A DNA stretch of 64,000 bases, taken from positions 1-64,000 of the forward strand of contig JAUXUN010000011.1 of the NCBI GenBank assembly GCA_030680855.1, given 5' to 3'. Each line of letters starts with the position of its first letter. Positions within the stretch are counted from its first letter, which is position 1. This DNA comes from Aestuariivirga sp. (GTDB lineage: Bacteria > Pseudomonadota > Alphaproteobacteria > Rhizobiales > Aestuariivirgaceae). This document shows, in pieces, positions 55,716 to 64,000 of the stretch. Under the pieces are notes generated by a model. The model saw only the letters and a program-made list of their open reading frames with translations. It was not told the DNA's origin and searched no databases. Made by a program: the position numbers and the translations under genes.

Positions 55716-56642
55716 TTAATCCGACAAGGCGTTGCGGTCCGCCGGATACTGGTCGGCCCACACCCGGGCGCGGGCTTCGGCCTCGAGCCGTTCGTCTTCC
55801 CTGGCGGCCGCATTGAGCTCGTTGTAGCGGTCAAAAATCGACGGGTATTCCGATGGCTTGGTGGATTGCCGGGCGAGGATGTACCACATCAGGGCGCGGG
55901 TCCTGTCCCTTTGCACGAGCTTGCCATCCCAGTAGAGATCGCCGAGATAGGCTTCCGACAGTGCATGGCGCTTCCGGGCGGCGGCAATGAGCCACTTCAA
56001 TCCCTGCTGCGGATTCTTCTTCACGCCCTGGCCCTTGATGTTCATCAGGCCCAGCGAATACTGTGCGCCGGGATGGCCATAGGTCGAGGCAATCTTCAGG
56101 TAGCTGCGGGCCGCAACCTTGTGGTTCGCTTTGATGCCAGCATCGGCAATGCCGATGCGGTAGTAATCGGCGATGCGCAATTGGGCGTCCACCATGATGC
56201 GCAACCGGTTCTGGTCGCGCTCATCGGGATCGTAGGATTCAGACACCCGTGAATAATAGGAAAATGCCGTTGCATCATCGCGCGGAACGCCGCGGCCGGT
56301 GCGGTAGATGTGGCCCAAGTACCAATCAGCAACGATGTTGCCATCTTCGGAGGCCTTCCGGAAAAACCTGATCGCCCTATCGAAGTTGCCGTTGTTGTAA
56401 GCTTTCTTGGCCTTCTTCAGATCATCGGTCCAGAACGGGATGTCGAGACTGGGCAGATTGAGCTTAGGTGCTGCGGGCAAGTAGGAGAAGAAGCCGGCTT
56501 CGGCCTCGTAGTCTTTAGCGTGGGCAACCGGCGACAACCCAAGCAGCAGCACGGCCAGAAGTGCAAATGCTGCACTTCTGGCGGGTCGTGAAGCTGCCTT
56601 CACGAAGCGGCTAGATGTCGGCGTAGCAAACACCTTCAGCAC
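55716..56642 (-). CDS. Sel1-repeat periplasmic protein, ExoR-like
   Basis: A 308-residue protein with a signal peptide (core [17 protein letters not shown], cleavage after about residue 42) and tandem Sel1 repeats between about 80 and 265 ([80 protein letters not shown]). The layout and the [12 protein letters not shown] ending of the repeat array recall ExoR, the periplasmic inhibitor of the ExoS-ChvI sensor system in Sinorhizobium and Agrobacterium. Identity with ExoR is inference. The GTG start at 56642 (after GGAGG) lies within the ilvD 3' end; another GTG at 56603 gives a shorter signal peptide. Confidence 0.75.
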   Translation of the reverse strand: MLKVFATPTSSRFVKAASRPARSAAFALLAVLLLGLSPVAHAKDYEAEAGFFSYLPAAPKLNLPSLDIPFWTDDLKKAKKAYNNGNFDRAIRFFRKASEDGNIVADWYLGHIYRTGRGVPRDDATAFSYYSRVSESYDPDERDQNRLRIMVDAQLRIADYYRIGIADAGIKANHKVAARSYLKIASTYGHPGAQYSLGLMNIKGQGVKKNPQQGLKWLIAAARKRHALSEAYLGDLYWDGKLVQRDRTRALMWYILARQSTKPSEYPSIFDRYNELNAAAREDERLEAEARARVWADQYPADRNALSD

Positions 56643-58335
56643 TTCCTCCGGGATGGGTTACGGCACCTGAAACAGCGGGGCCTACCTGTTGGGCATATTT
56701 CCACAAAGCTCCTGAGCCATAGCCGTGGTCCTTGGGCTTCCAGCTTTTCCTGCGGGCGGCGAATTCAGCATCGCTCACATTGCATGAGAGCGTGCCTTCG
56801 ATGGCATCAAGGGTGATCAGGTCGCCATCCTTGAGCAGCGCTATGGGGCCGCCCATTTGCGCTTCGGGGCCGACATGGCCGACGCAGAAGCCGCGGGTGG
56901 CACCGGAGAAGCGGCCATCGGTGATGAGGGCCATTTTCTCGCCCATGCCCTGTCCGTAAAGTGCCGCCGTGGTGGAGAGCATTTCGCGCATGCCGGGACC
57001 ACCGCGGGGGCCCTCGTAGCGGATAACGAGAACTTCGCCTTCCTTGTAATTCTTGTGGGTGACGGCTTCAAAGCAGAGTTCTTCTGAGTCAAAGCAACGG
57101 GCGGGACCGGTGAAGGTCAGGTGCTTCATGCCCGCAACTTTCACGATGGCGCCCTCGGGAGCCAGATTTCCGCGCAGGCCAACAACGCCACCGGTTTTGG
57201 TAATGGGCTTGTTGGCGGGATAAACCACGTCCTGGTCCGGGTTCCATTTTACCGAGGCCATGTTCTCGGCAATGGTGCGTCCGGTCACCGTCAGGCAATC
57301 GCCATGGAGGAAGCCATGGTCCAACAGGGTTTTCATGAGCAGCGGAATGCCGCCAGCCTCGAACATATCCTTGGCCACGTATTTGCCGCCGGGTTTGAGA
57401 TCGGCGATGTAAGGCGTCTTCTTGAAAATCTCAGCGACGTCGAAGAGATCGAACTTGATGCCGCACTCATGGGCGATGGCCGGCAAATGAAGCGCCGCGT
57501 TGGTGGAGCCGCCGGAAGCAGCCACGACGGTTGCGGCGTTTTCCAGGGCCTTCAGGGTGACGATGTCGCGCGGACGAACGTTGCGGGCGATGAGCTCCAT
57601 CACTTTTTCACCGGAGGCGAAGCAGAAGGTATCGCGGATTTCATATGGAGCCGGAGCGCCGCAGGAGTATGGCAGGGCAAGGCCAATGGCTTCCGCCACG
57701 GTTGCCATGGTGTTGGCGGTGAACTGGGCCCCGCAGGAGCCCGCTGACGGGCACGCGACCTGTTCCAAGGTGTGGAGGTCAGCATCGGACATATCACCGA
57801 CACTATGCTTGCCAACGGCTTCAAACACGTCCTGCACGGTGACGGGGCGGCCCTTGAAGGTGCCGGGCAGGATTGAGCCACCATAAATGAACACGGACGG
57901 CACATTGAGGCGCACCATGGCCATCATCATGCCGGGCAAGGACTTGTCGCAGCCGGCAAGGCCCACGAGGGCGTCATAGCAATGGCCGCGCATGGTGAGC
58001 TCAACCGAGTCGGCGATGCATTCCCGCGAGACCAGCGAGGCCTTCATGCCCTGGTGGCCCATGGCGATGCCATCGGTGACGGATATGGTGCAAAATTCGC
58101 GCGGCGTGCCGCTGGCGGCGGCGACGCCGCGCTTGACCGACTGGGCCTGGCGCATCAGGGAAATATTGCAAGGGGCCGCTTCATTCCAGCAACTGGCGAC
58201 GCCGACGAGGGGCTGGTTAATCTGCTGCTCATTCAAGCCCATGGCATAGAGGTAAGACCGGTGCGGGGCGCGCTGCGGTCCGACGGTTACATGGCGGCTC
58301 GGGAGCCTGGATTTCGAAATGACGGTCGCGTCCAT
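56611..58335 (-). CDS. ilvD: dihydroxy-acid dehydratase
   Basis: Fe-S enzyme of isoleucine/valine synthesis that dehydrates 2,3-dihydroxy acids to 2-keto acids. The 574-residue product has the three cluster cysteines in [13 protein letters not shown] (about 49), [16 protein letters not shown] (about 126) and [16 protein letters not shown] (about 199), the pattern of [2Fe-2S] members. [18 protein letters not shown] (about 275) and [20 protein letters not shown] (about 470) complete the signature. Upstream lies a strongly structured region, possibly part of its leader. It ends 31 bp inside the longest frame of the ExoR-like gene. Confidence 0.96.
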   Translation of the reverse strand: MDATVISKSRLPSRHVTVGPQRAPHRSYLYAMGLNEQQINQPLVGVASCWNEAAPCNISLMRQAQSVKRGVAAASGTPREFCTISVTDGIAMGHQGMKASLVSRECIADSVELTMRGHCYDALVGLAGCDKSLPGMMMAMVRLNVPSVFIYGGSILPGTFKGRPVTVQDVFEAVGKHSVGDMSDADLHTLEQVACPSAGSCGAQFTANTMATVAEAIGLALPYSCGAPAPYEIRDTFCFASGEKVMELIARNVRPRDIVTLKALENAATVVAASGGSTNAALHLPAIAHECGIKFDLFDVAEIFKKTPYIADLKPGGKYVAKDMFEAGGIPLLMKTLLDHGFLHGDCLTVTGRTIAENMASVKWNPDQDVVYPANKPITKTGGVVGLRGNLAPEGAIVKVAGMKHLTFTGPARCFDSEELCFEAVTHKNYKEGEVLVIRYEGPRGGPGMREMLSTTAALYGQGMGEKMALITDGRFSGATRGFCVGHVGPEAQMGGPIALLKDGDLITLDAIEGTLSCNVSDAEFAARRKSWKPKDHGYGSGALWKYAQQVGPAVSGAVTHPGGSAEGVCYADI

Positions 58336-58690
58336 AATGGTGTCCTGTGTCAGCGTTTTTGTTTTATTCTTGGTAACGGCAGCACAGCTTTCAGTCCTTC
58401 CTTCTCAAACAAACGGCGGCTTTGCCACTTCACCGCCAGAATCCTGGTGATCAAGTGCAACCCCGCCCAATATTTCCCAGAAGCCCCTTAAGCTCTGATT
58501 CCACAGGTCTCAGCTCCTGTGAACTATGACGGTAAGGGGCAATTTGGGCGGATGAAAGGTTCATTATGGCGCAAAAATGCGGCAGCCACACAATTCAGGA
58601 GCTTGTGTCATTTTGGCAACAAGCGGGCATTAACCTTGATTTAAAGGCCTAAAATCGCTGTTTCGGATCGCGCCACGCCGTGGCAGATTG
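58336..58690. other. ilvD upstream intergenic region
   Basis: About 355 bp without a convincing gene, holding the nested inverted-repeat structure described separately (58463-58551) and a CATAAT box on the minus strand at 58568-58563. The 127 bp between the structure and ilvD contain a small GGCGG/CCGCC hairpin but no clear terminator, so a transcript starting near 58556 could read through into ilvD. Confidence 0.5.
58463..58551 (-). ncRNA. candidate structured RNA or ilvD leader element
   Basis: Three nested perfect helices: CCGCCCAA (58463-58470) with TTGGGCGG (58544-58551); GCCCCTTA (58483-58490) with TAAGGGGC (58533-58540); CACAGG (58502-58507) with CCTGTG (58516-58521). On the minus strand a CATAAT box ends 12 nt before the structure, which would put the transcription start at its 5' edge, in the direction of ilvD. 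I do not recognise a known RNA family. Orientation is inferred from that box and from ilvD. Confidence 0.4.
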
Positions 58691-58696
58691 GCAACT

Positions 58697-58870
58697 ATGG
58701 CAGATTCTCTCGGACATGCAGGGGAACACATTCGTCTCGAATACATTCCGTGCGCCGGATTGGGGCGACTCGCCATCGCCATCTTTCTATTGAACGTTGT
58801 GGCCCTCACTGTTTACCGTTTTTGGGCCAAGACCGATGGGCGGAAGACCTGCAAGCAATCCGCGGATCGT
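58697..58870 (+). pseudogene. possible fragment of a DUF898-type membrane protein gene
   Basis: An open stretch starting at ATG 58697 encodes MADSLGHAGEHIRLEYI and then one hydrophobic span, GRLAIAIFLLNVVALTVYRF followed by WAKTDGRK. The LLNVVALTVYRFWAKT segment resembles the first span of DUF898 proteins, where TLGxYRFWxKTxxRRY is typical. After this the frame loses similarity and runs antisense into the chorismate mutase gene. It is best read as a 5' remnant; weakly supported. Confidence 0.3.
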
Positions 58871-58878
58871 TCGAGCGG

Positions 58879-59178
58879 CTATTTCTTCATGTCCAGGGTG
58901 CGCTCCTCGTGGGCCACGAACCATTCCACCATTTCGGTCCAGATCGATTCCGCCAGGGCGGGATCAAGATGGTGGGCGCGGGCGAGAACCCGGGCCCGGT
59001 CAACGACGTAGTCAACCCGGGCGGGAATTCGGGCCGGCAGGCCTTCCCGTTGCTTCACCGCAATGATCGCTTCAACCAGGCGCTGGCGCTCCGCCAGCAG
59101 CTTGATGAGCTTTTCATCGACCACGTCGATTTCCTGGCGGAGGTCGGCGATATTCGACTTTTTCACTGCTGAATTCAT
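58879..59178 (-). CDS. chorismate mutase (AroQ type)
   Basis: A 99-residue all-helical protein from ATG 59178 (MNSAVKKSNIADLRQEIDVV), with GGAAG 4 nt upstream. The helix 1 pattern IADLRQEIDVVDEKLIKLLA with ERQRLVEAIIAVK contains the active-site Arg and Lys pattern of AroQ mutases (R14-like and K-like positions). A C-terminal IWTEMVEWFVAHEE helix completes the fold. It converts chorismate to prephenate for Phe/Tyr synthesis; a salicylate-type isochorismate-pyruvate lyase is the alternative in this family. It follows comEC closely; an upstream TTG at 59235 is in frame. Confidence 0.88.
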   Translation of the reverse strand: MNSAVKKSNIADLRQEIDVVDEKLIKLLAERQRLVEAIIAVKQREGLPARIPARVDYVVDRARVLARAHHLDPALAESIWTEMVEWFVAHEERTLDMKK

Positions 59179-59231
59179 GTCTTCCACATTCAATCGGATC
59201 GGGGGATACATGAATGTGTCGAAGCGCCGCG

Positions 59232-61322
59232 TCAACGGGTCAGGGCCATTTTCTTGCGCGGTTCCGGCACCACGACCCAGGGCCGGTTTCCGCTCAATCC
59301 GCGGGCGGTTGTGATGGCCGTAGTGCCGCCCTCGATGACGATTGCATGGGAGCCCATGCGCCAGACATCAAAGCGGTCAATGCGTGTCGGCACTGACTTG
59401 CAGGCGCCGCGCAGGGGATAGGCGGCGATGATAATGTCAAAATCCGTACAGGCGGGTTGTGCGCCCTCCCCGTCGAGAAAATAGCCGATTACCTTACCTT
59501 TGATTTCACTGCGGCAGGAACGGGCTTCGCAGGCCCAGCCAGGCCGCGCCGCTGCTTGCTTGAAAGCGATTTCCTCGCCATTGGATTGCAGCCATTTTTC
59601 GGCGGCAAAGCGGCCCCTGCGAGAATTAGCAAACACCAGTTCGCCGCTGCCATTTCGGAAGGCCGTGTTGGCGGCCGTTCGTTCAATCAGGAGATCGGGG
59701 AAACCGTTGAATTGCGCCAGCGCGAATCCGGTGATCAACAGGACGCCACCCGCATATTTGGCTTGCCTGTTGGCCAGGCACAGAATGGAAGCCCCGAGGG
59801 CCAGGGCAATGGCGCTGGCCAGCGGCACCTGGGGAATGACGCTTTGGGCGCCGGGCAACGTGGCCACGTGATCGGAAATGCTGAGCACCATTTCCAGTCC
59901 TTTGCCCAGAATGGCAAGTGGCCAGGCCTCAAGGCCCAAAGGCATCAGCACCGCACCCAGTGCTGCAAAGGGCATCACCACGAGGCTGACTACGGGAACG
60001 GCCAAGCCATTGGCCAGAACGCCATAGGGCGCAAGCCTGCCAAAATGATAGGCGGCGGGAATGGACGAGAAGCTCCCCGCTATCAGCGTTGTCAGGATTG
60101 AAGCCAATGCGACCTGGTAGAGCTTCCGCGCATAGTAAGCCCTCCGGTTTTCGATGCGGTATTCCCGCTCCGGTTTGGGCCGGTTCCAATATTCAAAAAA
60201 CGCCGCGAGGCCCATGACTGCCATGAAGGACATCTGGAAGCTTGCCTGTATGGCTGACTCGGGCTGCAGGATGAGGATGAGCAAGGCCGCGAGCGCCAGG
60301 TTGCGCAGAGATATCGCGGGCCGGTCCACGATGATCGCCACGAAGACCACGGCCAGCATGATATAGGAACGCGTGGTTGGAGGATCGGAACCGGCCAACA
60401 ACATGTAGGCAAAGCCAAATGCCAGGGCTGCAACAGCAGCCCATTTCTTGATCGGCCAGCGCAGAGCGACCGCCGGGAAGAGCGCCAGAACGGCTCTGGC
60501 GAGCCAAAACATGCCACCTGCCGCCAAGGACATATGCAGTCCGGAAATCGAAAGAATGTGGTATAGCCCTGATACTTGTAGGCTCTTGTTGACATCTTTG
60601 GGGATTGAGGCGCGCTCGCCGGTAATCAGGGCCTCGGCAAAGGCGGCAATGGTTCCCTGCAAATGCTGACGGATGCGGCTGCCTATGTCCTGACGCAAAT
60701 TGTGCAATGTGCCGGAGAGCCACAGGGAGGCGGACGAGGCACTGCCAAGCGCATCGATTTTCGAGGTGATGCGGCCAGTGCCGCCGATTCCCTGAAAGTA
60801 AAGCTGCCGGCCATAGTCGAAGCCACCGGGCATGGTTGGCGAGGCGATGGGGCCAAGCCTGGCCCTGAAGGCGATCCTGGCGCCAATTGCCGGTTCGCCA
60901 TTGCTGAGTGAATTCGAGAGGCGCAGGCGGCGCGGCAGTTGTGGCGTGGTCATGCCTTCGATTTTGTCGGGCTCGAGAATGATCGTGGCGCGCCGTTCGG
61001 AAGCGCGCTCCACATCACGGACAATGCCGCTTACGACAATTTCGCCGGTCACCGCTTTCAGCAACGGGGTGGCAATCATTTCAGCGCGGAATTTCGCCAG
61101 CACAAAGCCGCTGAGCAGGATGGCCAGAAGGACTATTCCCATGCGGCCGCGGGCTTTGCAGAACAGCAGGAAGGCCACGAGCATAAAGAAACCGGCGATT
61201 GGCAGCCCAGGCTCCCGCGGCAGGGCAAAATAGCTCCAGATGCCGAAAGTGAGGGCTACCGGAGCCCACAGAACCGTGGCCCCAAGCTGCGCTTCCCACA
61301 CTTCCTGCAGCTTGCCCGCCAC
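59232..61322 (-). CDS. comEC: ComEC/Rec2 family competence protein
   Basis: A 696-residue polytopic protein resembling the DNA-uptake channel ComEC. It has N-terminal spans, a DUF4131-type soluble region (about 85-190), and the competence domain with LYHILSISGLHMSLAAGGMF (about 246) and LLAGSDPPTTRSYIMLAVVF (about 300). The C-terminal part (from about 560) is short and lacks the metallo-beta-lactamase HxHxDH motif, common in Rhizobiales versions. Start GTG 61322 with AGAGGG 7 nt upstream. Natural transformation is not proven by this gene alone. Confidence 0.9.
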   Translation of the reverse strand: MAGKLQEVWEAQLGATVLWAPVALTFGIWSYFALPREPGLPIAGFFMLVAFLLFCKARGRMGIVLLAILLSGFVLAKFRAEMIATPLLKAVTGEIVVSGIVRDVERASERRATIILEPDKIEGMTTPQLPRRLRLSNSLSNGEPAIGARIAFRARLGPIASPTMPGGFDYGRQLYFQGIGGTGRITSKIDALGSASSASLWLSGTLHNLRQDIGSRIRQHLQGTIAAFAEALITGERASIPKDVNKSLQVSGLYHILSISGLHMSLAAGGMFWLARAVLALFPAVALRWPIKKWAAVAALAFGFAYMLLAGSDPPTTRSYIMLAVVFVAIIVDRPAISLRNLALAALLILILQPESAIQASFQMSFMAVMGLAAFFEYWNRPKPEREYRIENRRAYYARKLYQVALASILTTLIAGSFSSIPAAYHFGRLAPYGVLANGLAVPVVSLVVMPFAALGAVLMPLGLEAWPLAILGKGLEMVLSISDHVATLPGAQSVIPQVPLASAIALALGASILCLANRQAKYAGGVLLITGFALAQFNGFPDLLIERTAANTAFRNGSGELVFANSRRGRFAAEKWLQSNGEEIAFKQAAARPGWACEARSCRSEIKGKVIGYFLDGEGAQPACTDFDIIIAAYPLRGACKSVPTRIDRFDVWRMGSHAIVIEGGTTAITTARGLSGNRPWVVVPEPRKKMALTR

Positions 61323-61416
61323 TTCTGCGCCCTCTTACGCGCCCCAAAAGCTTGTGCTAATTGCCTTCGTCCAAGCCTTCGGGCACCATCCCCGCCACTA
61401 GCCTACAAGGAAAACG

Positions 61417-62844
61417 GTGTTCATGTCATCGCCCGTCGTCACCCGCTTTGCTCCCTCGCCCACCGGTTACCTGCATATCGGCGGGGCCCGCACGGCCCTG
61501 TTCAACTGGGCCTATGCGCGCCACGTGGGCGGCAAAATGCTTTTGCGCATCGAGGACACGGACCGCGAGCGATCCACCGATGCGGCCATCGACGCCATCA
61601 TCTCGGGCATGACTTGGCTTGGCCTGACCTGGGATGGCGAGGCGGTTTCGCAGCATGCGCGTGGGCCACGCCACCGCGAAGTGGCCGAGCAGCTCCTAGC
61701 CACGGGCCATGCCTATCATTGCTATTGCAGCCCGCAGGAATTGGAGGCGATGCGCGCCAAAGCGGAAGCCGAGAAGCGCCCCATCCGCTATGACGGCACC
61801 TGGCGCGACCGCGACCCCAAGGAAGCGCCGGCGGGGGTGAAGCCGGTGATCCGGTTCAAGTCACCGCAGGAGGGCGAAACCGTCATCACTGACAATGCCC
61901 AGGGGCGCGTGGTATTCGCCAACCGGGATCTGGATGACCTGATCATCCTGCGCTCGGACGGCAACCCGACCTATAATCTTTCCGTGGTGGTTGATGATCA
62001 TGACATGGGCGTGACCCACATCATCCGCGGGGTTGACCACCTCACCAACGCGGCGCGGCAAACGCAGATCTATCTCGCCATGGGCTGGGCCGTGCCGGAC
62101 ATGACGCATGTTCCGCTTATCCATGGGCCGGATGGCGCAAAGCTTTCCAAGCGCCATGGCGCTCTGGGGGTCGAGGCCTACCGCGCCATGGGTTACCTGC
62201 CTGCGGCCTTGCGCAATTACCTGGCGCGGCTGGGCTGGAGCCATGGCGACGAGGAGATTTTTTCCACAGCCCAATTGGTCGAATGGTTTGATCTCGGCAA
62301 TATAGGGAAGTCGCCGGCGCGGTTTGATTTCGCCAAGCTTGAGAATCTCAACGGCCACTATATCCGCCATCTGGACGACGCCTCACTGGTGGATGAGTTC
62401 ATTGCATTTCTTCCGTATGCGGAGGCTGGCAGCGATATGCTGGCACGGCTTGACGACGCCAAGCGCGGCCAGTTGCGCAGGGCCATGGCCGGGCTCAAGG
62501 AACGGGCCAAGACCTTGGTTGAACTCAAAACCGGCGCGGCGTTTCTGTTTGCCGTGCGGCCTCTGGCCTTGGATGAGAAAGCCAAGCAGATCATCGCCGA
62601 CGGCGGCACGGCTGCCTTACTGGAATTGAAGCCGGTTCTTGAGGCCTGCGGTGAATGGACGGCAAGCGTGCTTGAAGCCGCCGTTAAAGCCCATGCGGAA
62701 AAAAACGGCATTAAGCTGGGCAAGCTTGCCCAGCCTTTACGTGCCGCGCTCACCGGCACATCGACCTCGCCACCCATATTCGATGTGCTGGACGTGCTGG
62801 GGCGGGAGGAAGCCATGGCGCGGATCAACGATCTGTTGAATTGA
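61417..62844 (+). CDS. gltX: glutamyl-tRNA synthetase
   Basis: Class I synthetase charging tRNA-Glu. The HIGH motif is [20 protein letters not shown] (about 10) and the KMSKS motif is [16 protein letters not shown] (about 240). The zinc-binding-like region [11 protein letters not shown] (about 103) and the C-terminal anticodon-binding helices are present; 475 residues is normal. AAGGA lies 5 nt before GTG 61417 and 11 nt before ATG 61423, so either may be used. It is divergent from comEC across 94 bp. Confidence 0.96.
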   Translation: MFMSSPVVTRFAPSPTGYLHIGGARTALFNWAYARHVGGKMLLRIEDTDRERSTDAAIDAIISGMTWLGLTWDGEAVSQHARGPRHREVAEQLLATGHAYHCYCSPQELEAMRAKAEAEKRPIRYDGTWRDRDPKEAPAGVKPVIRFKSPQEGETVITDNAQGRVVFANRDLDDLIILRSDGNPTYNLSVVVDDHDMGVTHIIRGVDHLTNAARQTQIYLAMGWAVPDMTHVPLIHGPDGAKLSKRHGALGVEAYRAMGYLPAALRNYLARLGWSHGDEEIFSTAQLVEWFDLGNIGKSPARFDFAKLENLNGHYIRHLDDASLVDEFIAFLPYAEAGSDMLARLDDAKRGQLRRAMAGLKERAKTLVELKTGAAFLFAVRPLALDEKAKQIIADGGTAALLELKPVLEACGEWTASVLEAAVKAHAEKNGIKLGKLAQPLRAALTGTSTSPPIFDVLDVLGREEAMARINDLLN

Positions 62845-62896
62845 CCTTTTTGCTGCGCTGCAATAAGCTCTTGTAATACAAATTGAGAGGTCCTTG

Positions 62897-64000
62897 ATGT
62901 CTGACGCAGAATCTTCGGCAAAGCTTGCTTTCAAGGGACAAACCTATGATTTGCCGGTGAAAAAGGGGGCCCTTGGGCCCGATGTCATCGACATCAGCAA
63001 GCTTTACGCAGAAGGGAAAGTTTTCACCTTCGATCCGGGCTACACCTCAACGGCGTCCTGCGAATCCAGGATTACCTATATTGACGGCGATGAAGGCATC
63101 TTGCTGCACCGCGGTTATCCCATCGACCAGCTCGCCGAGAACGGCGACTTCATCGAAACCTGCTATCTGCTCTATTACGGCGAGCTGCCGAACCAGGCCC
63201 AGCGCCGCTCATTTGAGCATGCCATTACCCACCACACGATGATCCACGAGCAAATGTCCCGGTTTTTCCAGGGCTTCCGTCGCGACGCACATCCCATGGC
63301 GGTCATGGTCGCGGTTGTCGGCGCTATGTCGGCTTTCTACCATGATTCAACCGACATCGACGATCCGCGGCAGCGCGAAATCGCCTCGCACCGGGTGATT
63401 GCCAAGCTGCCGACCATCGCGGCGATGGCCTACAAGTATCACATCGGGCAGCCCTTTGTTTATCCGCGCAACGAATTGTCCTATGCGGCCAATTTCCTGC
63501 ACATGTGCTTTGCGGTGCCGTGCGAGGAATACAAGGTGAACCCCATTCTGGCGCGCGCCATGGACCGCATCTTCATCCTGCATGCCGATCATGAGCAGAA
63601 TGCCTCGACCTCAACGGTAAGGCTTGCCGGTTCCTCCGGCGCAAATCCCTTTGCCTGCATTGCGGCGGGCATCGCCTGCCTGTGGGGACCGGCACACGGC
63701 GGCGCCAATGAGGCGGCTCTCAAGATGCTGGGAGAGATCGGGACGGTGGACAACATTCCGGCTTTCATTGAAAAGGTGAAGGACAAGAGCTCCAACATCA
63801 GGCTCATGGGTTTCGGCCACCGGGTCTACAAGAACTACGACCCGCGCGCCAAGATCATGCAGCAAACCGCCCATGAGGTTCTCTCCGAGCTTGGCGTCAA
63901 GGATGATCCGCTGCTTGATGTGGCACGCGAACTGGAGCGGGTTGCCCTGAACGACAAGTATTTTGTCGAGCGCAAGCTCTATCCCAATGTGGATTTCTAT
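62897..64000 (+). CDS. gltA: citrate synthase (partial, runs off the window)
   Basis: Type II (hexameric-type) citrate synthase condensing acetyl-CoA and oxaloacetate. The first 368 residues are visible, starting [20 protein letters not shown] at ATG 62897 with GAGAGG 6 nt upstream. Catalytic elements: [20 protein letters not shown] (about 230) and [17 protein letters not shown] (about 262), with [14 protein letters not shown] (about 304). The aspartate-bearing end (about 360-430) begins at YPNVDFY, where the window stops. It lies 52 bp after gltX, the order found in many Rhizobiales. Confidence 0.96.
   Translation, partial: MSDAESSAKLAFKGQTYDLPVKKGALGPDVIDISKLYAEGKVFTFDPGYTSTASCESRITYIDGDEGILLHRGYPIDQLAENGDFIETCYLLYYGELPNQAQRRSFEHAITHHTMIHEQMSRFFQGFRRDAHPMAVMVAVVGAMSAFYHDSTDIDDPRQREIASHRVIAKLPTIAAMAYKYHIGQPFVYPRNELSYAANFLHMCFAVPCEEYKVNPILARAMDRIFILHADHEQNASTSTVRLAGSSGANPFACIAAGIACLWGPAHGGANEAALKMLGEIGTVDNIPAFIEKVKDKSSNIRLMGFGHRVYKNYDPRAKIMQQTAHEVLSELGVKDDPLLDVARELERVALNDKYFVERKLYPNVDFY

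Noticed and set aside
58350-58454. A 34-codon TTG-initiated frame between the structured element and ilvD that could be a leader peptide
   Set aside because: No ribosome-binding site, no run of Ile/Val/Leu codons and no attenuator-like terminator following it.

Overview
The window is a chromosomal segment of an alphaproteobacterium, most likely of the order Hyphomicrobiales (Rhizobiales). The evidence is the protein families and the gene order: topA-rnr-DUF983-Nudix-rpmG, dgt-argS-SPOR-nagZ-scpA-scpB, clpA near clpS with a phasin and a D,D-carboxypeptidase, recG back to back with sdhE-mfd, and gltX next to comEC. EipB, an ExoR-like Sel1 protein, DUF1127 microproteins and homospermidine synthase point the same way. 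Most of the window is housekeeping DNA, densely packed in short operons with many ATGA overlaps. I saw no tRNA, rRNA, CRISPR array, insertion sequence or prophage.

Layout. 0.1-6.5 kb: DNA topoisomerase I, RNase R, a zinc-ribbon membrane protein, a Nudix hydrolase and ribosomal protein L33, closed by a strong terminator. 6.5-9.2 kb is accessory: a non-coding stretch with a large inverted repeat, a basic Rhizobiales-type hypothetical gene preceded by a LexA-type SOS box, and an AT-richer two-gene insert (membrane-anchored protein plus DUF2971 protein). 9.3-17.2 kb (minus strand): a six-gene operon for dNTP hydrolysis, arginyl-tRNA synthesis, envelope/peptidoglycan work and chromosome segregation, divergent from erpA-xthA. 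18.4-27.5 kb: phasin with a PhaR-like operator, penicillin-binding carboxypeptidase, DnaJ-like and VWA proteins, EipB, and a plus-strand run of small-molecule enzymes.

27.6-31.2 kb holds clpA and clpS with three tandem DUF1127 genes between them. 31.5-33.3 kb is a second AT-richer insert: an HD phosphohydrolase and a YwgA-like protein. 33.4-39.5 kb: parE, two membrane proteins divergent from a TetR regulator across a clear inverted-repeat operator, and an Amt transporter followed by a 71-residue single-span protein. 39.6-43.6 kb: homospermidine synthase, a RIME/REP-like palindromic element, a periplasmic peptide-binding protein and a DsbA/FrnE oxidoreductase. 43.6-52.4 kb (minus): sdhE-mfd-cydA-cydB-cydX-like-xfp, with a perfect FNR/FixK box in front of the phosphoketolase. 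52.5-64 kb: recG, DUF502, DUF454, an ExoR-like protein, ilvD with a strongly structured upstream region, a possible DUF898 remnant, chorismate mutase, comEC, gltX and the start of gltA, which runs off the window.

The most distinctive points are a microaerobic energy module (cyanide-insensitive-type bd oxidase, its previously easily missed 31-residue subunit, and phosphoketolase under a perfect FNR-type site), two transferred two-gene cassettes of unknown role, an SOS-boxed lineage gene, and a nested RNA-like structure upstream of ilvD. All identifications are from reading the sequence; no database search was run.
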